From the NCBI GenBank assembly GCA_964519355.1, contig CAZFJW010000068.1, positions 1-5,258 of the forward strand: a DNA stretch of 5,258 bases. Reading direction: 5' to 3'. The translations under genes and the position numbers were made by a program. Below are positions 1 through 5,210 of this stretch, piece after piece (position 1 is the stretch's first letter; each line of letters begins with the position of its first letter). The notes beneath the pieces are model-generated. The model searched no databases. It was not told the DNA's origin and saw nothing but the letters and a program-made list of their open reading frames with translations. The DNA comes from CAZBEA01 sp964519355 (GTDB lineage Bacteria > Patescibacteriota > Microgenomatia > Levybacterales > GWA1-39-11).

Positions 1-2509
1 TAGACAGTACCCAGTAGTTAGTTGATCCGGCTCCTATATCATCTGTTCCACAGGTAACAACACCACTTCCATTTGTTTCAAGCGCACACCCATTAAATCC
101 AGTCAAGGTAAGTCCAGCAAATGTTGGGGAATCACTCGTTCTGAGATTCTGATTAAGAGTAGCATTGCCGGTAAGAGTTAGGGTATTCCCACCACCAGTA
201 AGAGTAATATCAGAACCTGTTACTGTTATTGTTCGAGAAGTCGTGCCTCCAGCAACACTAAATCCATCTGCATTTGAAGTTAGAGCAAGGCCATTATAAC
301 TTGCAACTCCGCTAATAAGTTGTGAATTTCCAGTAACTGCTCCAGTGAGCGTAACAGCTCCTATTTGTAGAGTCCCTGTGGATGAAATTGTATTAACTCC
401 GCCTCCCGAGAAGGCCATATCTGCACCGCTGCCAGAAAGTGTTATCCCTGTCGTGCCGCTAGTTGTAACATTTCCTGTTGTATCAACCTGAAATGCATTT
501 GCTGTACCTGAAGTTAATGTTCCAGAGACATCAAGATCGTCATTAATATCAACTTCATCAGAAGTGTCTAATAGTGTACCGCCAGCAAGAGTAATATTTC
601 CAGTCGAGGTGAAAGTGAGACCTGTTGTACCGCTTGTCGAAACGTTTCCGTTTGCATCTACTTGGAAGGCATCACTAGTTCCTACAAAAAGAGTAGATGC
701 GAAGTCAACTCCCGCAGAAGATGTAAGTGATCCAGTTATATCTGTATTGTCTGATAGCGATATATTTCCGTCTATGTCTGATATAGTTCCAGCACCTGTT
801 ACTCTAATTCCGGTAGTTGTGCTGCCTAGGTCAACAGTATCTGCAATGACAACATTTCCGTCAGAATCAATAATAACTCCAGCAGAAGATACTTGTATTC
901 CAGTTGATGCAGATCCAAGATTTACCGTTCCATTTGCTGTTGTCGTCCCGCTACCGCCAGTCGGAGAGAGTGTTATATTTCCAGTAGAAGCATCACCAAT
1001 TGTTATATCTTGTGTACCTGTAGTTGTAATATTGCCCGAAGCAGTTATTACTAAATTTCCACTTCCACCAAAAAGAGTTGTGGTTGGAGTGCCGCCAGCG
1101 GTATTGGTTACTGCAAATTTAGCACCTGCGGTTGTTGCACCTCCTACAAGAAAGTCGAGAGTTGTATTAGAAGGAAAAATTGATCCGTTTTGAAGAGTCC
1201 AATAACTCGTAACTGCGCCGCCGAGATTGGCCCATGAAAGACCGCCTGATCCATCTGTTACCATGGCATATCCACTTGATCCATCAGATGCCGGCCAGGA
1301 ATATGTTATGCCATTAAATTCTGTGGTAGTAATATTATCGAGTGCGCCTGTTGATGTGATACGGGAAACTCCACCTGTTTGAATAGAACCCGTTGCATTA
1401 AGATTTCCGCCTGCTGTTATATCGCCTGAACCTAAAATATTCCCAACCACATGAAGTTTGGTTGAAGGACTATCAGTACCTATCCCTACAGAATAGGAGG
1501 AATCCTCAAGATATATAACATCAGTATCAAAAGCCCAACCCTGTGCAGTTGGGGTATCAGAACTTGCCTCTTCTCCTGTAATAGTAAGTTTTTTATTGGT
1601 TGTATCAAGTGAAAGGGATATGTTATCTCCTGCAACAAATTCGAATGCATCGGTGTTGGTTACAGCTGTAATTGATGCAGATCCTGATTTTATTGTGTTA
1701 AATATTTTTTGTGAACTACCTCTGTCTGTATTAATAATTGTTAATTCTTGATCACCGCTAACAGAAATTCCTCTTGATCCCTCGACACTATATACAATAT
1801 TAGAAGCAGTTACTTTTCCTTCTCCTGCATCAATATCTGCTCCTTTTGTATCGATTCCTCCCGTAAGATACGAAACACCTTTAACTGTAAGATCCTTGAG
1901 CACCTCAGCATTTTGAGTAAAGAGGGTAGGAATTCCTATGCGGAATCCATATCGTGAACCTTTGGAAGCACCCAATACTGTTTGTTCAGGAGACACATTG
2001 GATGCAGTGCTAGATTTTCCATCTCCACTATTGAAATGCAATGTGCTAAGAAAACCAAGGGACAATATTAAAAAAAAGCTTACCCCAAGAAGCCCCCACG
2101 CTTTGTATGGAATGTTTCTTGACTCTGTGGGTGGGCTTGAACTTGATGGTGGATTATTTTGTTGGAAAGTTGGGATAGTATCTACATAAATAGGTTGTCT
2201 CTGTTGGATTACTGGCGGTTGTGGAATAAATGGAACAACAGGCTCAGAAGGAATGCTCGGAGTAGGGGTTGGGATTTGAGGTGCAACAAAAACACTTACT
2301 GGCTGTGACTCGTATCTTTCTCTTTTTGCTTTTCTCTCATTCTTAATTTTTGTTTTGAATTCTACAATTTGCTCTGTAGTATATCTTCTATGAGATTTTG
2401 TAGTACGTAGTGGAACAAGTACTCCCTTAGTGTCCCAGCGTCTCAGAGTTTTAGTAGAGACTTTCAGTAGCCTTGCGGCTTCTTCAATTGTTAGGGTCAG
2501 ATTTTGCAT
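1..2509 (-). CDS. Membrane-anchored MerR-type HTH protein with long beta-strand-repeat surface fibre (C-terminus outside window)
   Basis: One uninterrupted minus-strand frame gives 836 residues from ATG 2509-2507 and runs off the left edge. Residues 5-48 match the DNA-binding half of MerR proteins: TIEEAARLLKVSTKTLRRW, then a wing ending SHRRY. No MerR effector domain follows. Residues 50-66 are basic, 70-135 are a Pro/Gln/Ser linker, and 137-157 are one hydrophobic helix preceded by RNIPYK, which predicts a cytoplasmic N-terminus and an outer C-terminus. Beyond residue 180 (VLGASKG) the protein is rich in G, S, T, N and V, with fibre motifs GIGTDSPSTKLHV (342-353), SPTFAGL (794-800) and internal repeats. 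The first cysteines are C808 and C820. The architecture resembles long CPR surface and phage tail-fibre-like proteins. I infer adhesion or surface sensing; the ligand is unknown. No Shine-Dalgarno precedes the ATG, but it places the HTH exactly as in the family, and an in-frame stop lies about 50 nt upstream. Confidence 0.9.
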   Translation of the reverse strand, partial: MQNLTLTIEEAARLLKVSTKTLRRWDTKGVLVPLRTTKSHRRYTTEQIVEFKTKIKNERKAKRERYESQPVSVFVAPQIPTPTPSIPSEPVVPFIPQPPVIQQRQPIYVDTIPTFQQNNPPSSSSPPTESRNIPYKAWGLLGVSFFLILSLGFLSTLHFNSGDGKSSTASNVSPEQTVLGASKGSRYGFRIGIPTLFTQNAEVLKDLTVKGVSYLTGGIDTKGADIDAGEGKVTASNIVYSVEGSRGISVSGDQELTIINTDRGSSQKIFNTIKSGSASITAVTNTDAFEFVAGDNISLSLDTTNKKLTITGEEASSDTPTAQGWAFDTDVIYLEDSSYSVGIGTDSPSTKLHVVGNILGSGDITAGGNLNATGSIQTGGVSRITSTGALDNITTTEFNGITYSWPASDGSSGYAMVTDGSGGLSWANLGGAVTSYWTLQNGSIFPSNTTLDFLVGGATTAGAKFAVTNTAGGTPTTTLFGGSGNLVITASGNITTTGTQDITIGDASTGNITLSPTGGSGTTTANGTVNLGSASTGIQVSSAGVIIDSDGNVVIADTVDLGSTTTGIRVTGAGTISDIDGNISLSDNTDITGSLTSSAGVDFASTLFVGTSDAFQVDANGNVSTSGTTGLTFTSTGNITLAGGTLLDTSDEVDINDDLDVSGTLTSGTANAFQVDTTGNVTTSGTTGITLSGSGADMAFSGGGVNTISSTGTLQIGAVTLTGAVTGNSQLISGVASYNGLALTSNADGFSVAGGTTSRTITVTGSDITLTGGGNTLTLTGNATLNQNLRTSDSPTFAGLTLTGFNGCALETNGSGVVTCGTDDIGAGSTNYWVLS
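335..682 (-). repeat. Two tandem 58-residue repeats in the fibre
   Basis: Residues 610-667 and 668-725 of the fibre protein start with near-identical stretches: GTSDAFQVDANGNVSTSGTT and GTANAFQVDTTGNVTTSGTT. The offset is exactly 174 bases. Similarity is strong over the first 20 to 30 residues and fades afterwards. The DNA differs mainly at third codon positions, so the repeat is old and kept at protein level. Confidence 0.75.
743..922 (-). repeat. Two tandem 30-residue repeats in the fibre
   Basis: Residues 530-559 and 560-589 follow the same pattern, N/D-LGS-x-TGI-x-V-x-x-AG-x-I-x-D-x-DGN. The copies begin NLGSASTGIQV and DLGSTTTGIRV and are exactly 90 bases apart. Alternating hydrophobic residues and Gly/Asn turns suggest stacked beta-strands, as in beta-helical or trimeric fibre shafts. 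The structural reading is inferred. Confidence 0.7.
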
Positions 2510-2521
2510 TGGGCAGTTAGT

Positions 2522-2564
2522 TCTAAAAGTTAGACAATTCTTATTCAAATGTCCAATTTTTAGA
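2522..2564. promoter_or_regulatory. Candidate operator: 18-bp inverted repeat upstream of the HTH-fibre gene
   Basis: The plus strand reads TCTAAAAGTTAGACAATT at 2522-2539 and the minus strand reads TCTAAAAATTGGACATTT from 2564 to 2547. The arms match at 15 of 18 positions, face each other and are separated by 7 bp. The element ends 12 bp before the ATG at 2509 and lies downstream of the candidate promoter at 2574-2602. Position and symmetry suit an autoregulatory site for a dimeric regulator, most simply the MerR-type HTH encoded here. That link is inferred. An RNA stem in the leader is an alternative. Confidence 0.6.
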
Positions 2565-2573
2565 TCTACTTTA

Positions 2574-2602
2574 ATTAGGTCATATTCCGTATATATTGTC
2601 AA
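2574..2602 (-). promoter_or_regulatory. Candidate sigma70-type promoter for the HTH-fibre gene
   Basis: The minus strand has a perfect -35 box TTGACA (2602-2597), a 17-base spacer and CCTAAT (2579-2574), which matches 4 of 6 bases of TATAAT. Transcription would begin near 2567, giving a leader of about 58 nt that contains the whole inverted repeat at 2522-2564. The region is AT-rich, so a chance match is possible. Confidence 0.4.
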
Positions 2603-2652
2603 TACTGAACTTGCTTTTTACTAATAATAAAAATGCAAAACAAAATGGTGGC

Positions 2653-2670
2653 TAATTGTCCAATTTTAGA
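2653..2670 (-). repeat. Single further copy of the operator-like element
   Basis: The minus strand from 2670 to 2653 reads TCTAAAATTGGACAATTA. Apart from a one-base deletion in the A-run this closely matches the minus arm at 2564-2547. No facing partner is visible on either side. It lies about 50 bp upstream of the candidate -35 box of the HTH-fibre gene, where an accessory site could sit. Confidence 0.45.
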
Positions 2671-3097
2671 AAAAGCTCGTATGATTAATGTAATAACTTA
2701 TAAGAATTTCACCATATATAAATATTATCTTATAATTATTATTGACTTATAGTTTATATATTTCAATACAATCTTATAGTACATATAATAATCTTATAAT
2801 TTATACATCCAGATTCAAAAATTTGTTAAGAAGAATTCTGAATTTTTCGGAAGTATTTTTATTAACATCTTATAAATATTAATTAAGAGCTTTTATTGAA
2901 TTATTCTAAAATCGATTATTATTTTTTTGTATACATTTTGTTAGCAAAGGGTTTTTAATTTTTTCTTCCAGAAATAGGACTTACACTTTCTTAAAATAGT
3001 GACTGTTACTGCTATTAGGAAAATTGCATTACGAGGTAGGTGAGGTCTTAGTTGGTTGTATCCTAATTCTTCTATGACATTCTAGCTTTTAAATTTT
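2671..3097. other. AT-rich intergenic stretch with recurring CTTATA motifs, no gene
   Basis: No convincing coding region is present; frames are short and have neither ribosome-binding sites nor recognisable products. CTTATA begins at 2697, 2729, 2746, 2773, 2793 and 2869, and four of these are extended to ATCTTATA (2727, 2771, 2791, 2867). The spacing is irregular (32, 17, 27, 20 and 76 bases). The stretch could be a bendable or easily melted divergent promoter region. In sequence this AT-rich, part of the recurrence may be compositional. A weak promoter-like pair, ATGACA at 3074-3079 and TTCTAA at 3097-3102 with a 17-base spacer, is the best candidate for the plus-strand gene, at low confidence. 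Confidence 0.5.
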
Positions 3098-3139
3098 TCT
3101 AAACTTGGACATTTACGCACAAAATTTCATATTTGAAGG
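3098..3139. promoter_or_regulatory. Candidate second operator upstream of the divergent surface-protein gene
   Basis: Plus strand 3098-3114 reads TCTAAACTTGGACATTT. It shares the exact 10-mer TTGGACATTT with the minus arm of the operator at 2522-2564. Seven bp further on, the opposite strand from 3139 to 3122 matches the consensus at 12 of 18 positions, a degraded facing arm at the same spacing. Its centre is about 30 bp upstream of the TTG start at 3148, against about 34 bp for the first operator and its ATG. It overlaps the Shine-Dalgarno region. Joint control of the two divergent genes is inferred. Confidence 0.5.
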
Positions 3140-3141
3140 AG
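3136..3141 (+). promoter_or_regulatory. Shine-Dalgarno site deciding the TTG start at 3148
   Basis: AAGGAG lies 6 bases before TTG 3148-3150. The next in-frame candidate, ATG at 3187, has no such site before it. This is the only clear Shine-Dalgarno sequence in front of a gene in the window. Confidence 0.7.
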
Positions 3142-3147
3142 TAATCC

Positions 3148-3753
3148 TTGACAGAAATTCCCAGGCATTATACGCTTTTGAATGTAATGAACAAAATTTT
3201 CGCAATTTGGATTCTTTTTTTTGTGATATTCCTGCTTCTAGTAAATAAGAATATAGCTTTGGCTCTTGAGCCATCAGTCGTGAATGGCATAGCTATTCCT
3301 CTTACAACGAGTGAGAAGAATATTGAAGAAGGCCAGATAATATCATATGACGGTAAGAGTATGGAGAGAAGTAAGAGTGAGTATGATAAAAAGATATATG
3401 GAGTAACAGTGATGGATCCTGATCTTGCGATAACAGACTTAGATAAAAAGTCTCAAGCATACGTTTTGTCTAATGGTAGGGCAAGTGTTAAAGTTTCATC
3501 TAAAAATGGATCTATCCAAGCCAATGACTATATAACATCTTCTGATGAGCCTGGCGTTGGGATGAAGGCAACCAAAGAAGGAGTCGTTTTGGGAACCGCT
3601 CTTGAGCCTTTTGATAAAGATGGAACTGGAGTGATATCAGTACAAGTCTCTCCGCATACACAAGCAAATATCGGCGATGACCACAAGTCTAAATGGAATC
3701 CAATGCTTCTTGTTATTGTCTTTTTTGTTCTTGATAAACTTATTCTTCGATAA
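3148..3753 (+). CDS. Membrane-anchored surface protein with a fibre-capping-like beta domain
   Basis: The protein has 201 residues. The TTG start is chosen for its AAGGAG site at good spacing; ATG at 3187 would remove 13 residues and leave the membrane helix intact. Residues 17-32 (IFAIWILFFVIFLLLV) form a hydrophobic helix ending near ALALEP, which could be an uncleaved anchor or a signal peptide. Residues 61-168 look like a beta-rich domain: GQIISYDG, YDKKIYGVTVMDP, YVLSNGRASVKVS, NGSIQANDYITSS, PGVGMKA, GVVLGTALEPFD, DGTGVISVQV. From memory this pattern matches C-terminal domains of long phage-tail-like and CPR surface fibres, here standing alone. Residues 187-200 are a second, short hydrophobic segment containing D195 and K196, perhaps a second anchor. 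The domain would then lie outside the cell. The gene is divergent from the HTH-fibre gene and shares its upstream motif, so a partner or cap role is plausible but unproven. Confidence 0.85.
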   Translation: MTEIPRHYTLLNVMNKIFAIWILFFVIFLLLVNKNIALALEPSVVNGIAIPLTTSEKNIEEGQIISYDGKSMERSKSEYDKKIYGVTVMDPDLAITDLDKKSQAYVLSNGRASVKVSSKNGSIQANDYITSSDEPGVGMKATKEGVVLGTALEPFDKDGTGVISVQVSPHTQANIGDDHKSKWNPMLLVIVFFVLDKLILR

Positions 3754-3779
3754 TTCGGAATGTTTTTAAACGACTTAAA

Positions 3780-4565
3780 TTACCTAAGGAATAGCAAATA
3801 ATACACAATGCTCAAAATGATTCTGTATATACCAAAGACTGTAAAGTCATTTTTCTGAATATATCCGATCAGCCATTTAATAACAAAAAATGCGCTGATG
3901 AATGAAAAGAGAATTCCGAAGCATAAAATAAACACGTCATAAGTTCCAAGACTTGAAGCTGATTGGAGAATATCTAAAGCTGTTGCAGCAATCATTGTCG
4001 GAATTGCCAAAATAAATGAAAATTCAACTGCCGCACGCCTATCAAACTTAAGAGCAAGTCCTCCAAAAGTGGATGAGGCTGCACGTGAGACGCCTGGAAT
4101 CATTGATATAGATTGCACAAAGCCAATCAATATTGCATCTTTATATGAGAGTTGTTCTATTTTCCTTATTTGTTCATGTGATTTATCTCTATTTTTTTTG
4201 GCAATTAGTCTTTCAATTCCAATAATCGCAATTCCGCCTAAGAAAAGACTAATTACAGGCACAAGGGGATTGCCGAAGAGCTGTTTGATACCATCATAAA
4301 AAAGAAAACCAAGAATGCCAGTCGGAATAAATCCCACGCATGCTTTTAAAAAAAGAGACTTTTGAGTTACTAATCTTTTGAAATATAGAAGAACTACGGC
4401 CCCAATTGCTCCCAGCTGAATTGCTATCTCGAAAGTTGTAAGAAAGTTTGACGGTTCAATCTGAAGCAGGTGCGAGGTAAGAATAAGGTGTGCGGTTGAC
4501 GAAATCGGAAGGAATTCAGTAATTCCTTCAACGATTGAGAGCACTAATGCCTGGAAGAGATTCAT
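3780..4565 (-). CDS. uppP: Undecaprenyl-diphosphate phosphatase (UppP/BacA family)
   Basis: This integral membrane enzyme removes a phosphate from undecaprenyl diphosphate, regenerating the lipid carrier for peptidoglycan and other envelope polymers. The 261 residues are close to the usual length (E. coli 273). Motif 1, EGITEFLPISSTAHL, has E13, E17, S23 and H26, matching E. coli E17, E21, S27 and H30. Motif 2, PGVSRAASST (157-166), carries R161, matching catalytic R174. Motif 2 has SRAAS where E. coli has SRSGA, so a Ser and a Gly are both Ala; the arginine is kept. About eight hydrophobic segments are visible, with a basic loop at 123-136. The ATG at 4565 is the natural N-terminus, before FQALVLSIVEG, although no Shine-Dalgarno is seen. 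It lies 39 nt downstream of the 170-residue gene on the same strand, probably in one operon, and is convergent with the plus-strand gene across a 26-bp gap without a clear terminator. Confidence 0.96.
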   Translation of the reverse strand: MNLFQALVLSIVEGITEFLPISSTAHLILTSHLLQIEPSNFLTTFEIAIQLGAIGAVVLLYFKRLVTQKSLFLKACVGFIPTGILGFLFYDGIKQLFGNPLVPVISLFLGGIAIIGIERLIAKKNRDKSHEQIRKIEQLSYKDAILIGFVQSISMIPGVSRAASSTFGGLALKFDRRAAVEFSFILAIPTMIAATALDILQSASSLGTYDVFILCFGILFSFISAFFVIKWLIGYIQKNDFTVFGIYRIILSIVYYLLFLR

Positions 4566-4580
4566 ATTAATTATTAATAT
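4564..4580. repeat. Perfect AT palindrome at the uppP start codon
   Basis: ATATTAAT, one base, then ATTAATAT: eight-base arms that include the first two bases of the uppP ATG. It contains TATATT-like sequence that could act as a -10 box, but no matching -35 box is visible. It could be a weak operator or an unstructured AT-rich translation-initiation region. Because it is all A and T, chance is a real possibility. Confidence 0.3.
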
Positions 4581-4604
4581 AGTATCATCTCAGAACTATT
4601 CTTA

Positions 4605-5117
4605 TCAGGGATGTGGGGTAGGTTTTGTGACATCTCCTTTGCCTCTGGTAAGCGCGAGGTTAAGAAGAGCTTGCTGAGCAATTGCATCCGGATCAATTGA
4701 GTATATGTTTTCGATGCCATATTCACGATACTCTCCCTGCATGAATTTTCCAAGTCCCCGCTTGATTTCATAGACTGGATATCCTTCTGAAAAGAGATTA
4801 ACACTCTTGCCAACTGTCCTTACAAATCCGAGACTTCCAGCAAAATCGGTTCCAATCTCAAATACTTTTGTGCCTTTGCGAACAGAGATGCTATCTTTTG
4901 TTCCTTGGGGTATAAGAATTCCGCTTGAAGTCATAACTCCGCCTTGATCGGCAAATGCTTGGATATCTGCCCAGCCTTTTAGAATTGCAGTTTTTTCTCG
5001 CGGATCTGCGCCTGCCATATCGAGTTCTTCCAAAATATGTTCTGGGCTGACGATTCCCCAGAGTTTGATATTGAATCCATCACTAATAATTTTGCCTAAA
5101 TCGAATTCTTTTGACAT
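4605..5117 (-). CDS. Unrecognised 170-residue soluble protein
   Basis: I do not recognise the family. The protein starts MSKEFDLGKIISDGFNIKLW. Residues about 24-58 look helical (SPEHILEELDMAGADPREKT, then LKGWADIQAFADQGG). Residues about 60-125 alternate hydrophobic and polar positions, suggesting beta-strands (SSGILIPQGT, SISVRKGTKVFEIG, GYPVYEIKRGLG). A short helix near 144-156 (DPDAIAQQALLNLAL) is followed by a loose tail ending TKPTPHP. There is no signal peptide, membrane helix, cysteine or obvious catalytic motif, so a cytoplasmic protein is expected. ATG 5117 is chosen because a TATAAT box lies 7 nt upstream, which places the transcription start on the ATG. The gene ends with TGA immediately followed by in-frame TAA. 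uppP follows 39 nt downstream, so co-transcription is likely, but this does not reveal a function. Confidence 0.82.
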   Translation of the reverse strand: MSKEFDLGKIISDGFNIKLWGIVSPEHILEELDMAGADPREKTAILKGWADIQAFADQGGVMTSSGILIPQGTKDSISVRKGTKVFEIGTDFAGSLGFVRTVGKSVNLFSEGYPVYEIKRGLGKFMQGEYREYGIENIYSIDPDAIAQQALLNLALTRGKGDVTKPTPHP

Positions 5118-5121
5118 GGAG

Positions 5122-5134
5122 CTGATTATATCAG
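5122..5134 (-). promoter_or_regulatory. TATAAT -10 box within a 13-bp palindrome; probable leaderless start
   Basis: The minus strand reads TATAAT at 5130-5125, a perfect -10 box, and 7 bases separate it from the ATG at 5117-5115. Transcription would therefore start at or within a base or two of the ATG, leaving no room for a ribosome-binding site; none is present. The box lies inside CTGAT-3-ATCAG (5122-5134), a symmetric site that could bind a repressor. No convincing -35 box is seen 16 to 18 bases upstream. Confidence 0.6.
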
Positions 5135-5153
5135 ATATGTTTTAGATACGAAA

Positions 5154-5210
5154 ACGGAGAAGGTATCGTACTTTGGGACAGTGTCCCTCAGCATAATAGA
5201 GCTTCTCCGT
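5154..5210. repeat. Nested inverted repeats, possible structured RNA or weak terminator
   Basis: ACGGAGAAG (5154-5162) pairs perfectly with CTTCTCCGT (5202-5210). Between them GGGAC (5175-5179) pairs with GTCCC (5183-5187) around a 3-base loop. On the minus strand the outer stem is followed by a few T residues, so it might end a transcript entering from the right. The 39-base interior is long for a normal intrinsic terminator. GATAC (5145-5149) and GTATC (5163-5167) offer an alternative pairing. Other options are a cruciform, a mobile-element end or a structured leader. Confidence 0.45.

Noticed and set aside
564..1193. Plus-strand 209-residue open frame
   Set aside because: It lies wholly antisense to the fibre gene and is rich in P, V and S as expected from reading Gly/Thr/Ser repeat codons backwards. 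It has no ribosome-binding site or recognisable domain.
1938..2189. Plus-strand 83-residue open frame
   Set aside because: It is antisense to the linker and transmembrane segment of the fibre gene, whose frame is clearly the coding one.
2430..2624. Plus-strand 64-residue open frame
   Set aside because: It runs antisense through the MerR-type HTH codons and then through the operator and promoter region; no coding signal is seen.
2681..2752. Plus-strand 23-codon frame in the AT-rich intergenic region
   Set aside because: Its composition (I, Y, K, N) is what random AT-rich DNA gives, and there is no ribosome-binding site.
2799..2811. DnaA-box-like TTATACATC
   Set aside because: It matches only the first seven bases of TTATNCACA, is single, and lies in AT-rich sequence. 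Nothing else suggests a replication origin.
3754..3779. Bidirectional terminator between the convergent genes
   Set aside because: Only a 4-bp GTTT/AAAC dyad is present, with no GC stem or proper T-tract.
4069..4299. Plus-strand 76-residue open frame
   Set aside because: It is antisense to the middle of uppP, including the catalytic arginine motif.
4602..4607. Recoded UGA (glycine code of some CPR lineages)
   Set aside because: The TGA ending the 170-residue gene is followed directly by TAA, so that stop alone cannot decide. However, no in-frame TGA occurs in about 1,470 codons, which argues against recoding.
4574..4813. Minus-strand 79-residue open frame
   Set aside because: It overlaps the 170-residue gene in another frame, ends just before uppP and lacks initiation signals. 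The longer frame has the promoter and better protein-like composition.
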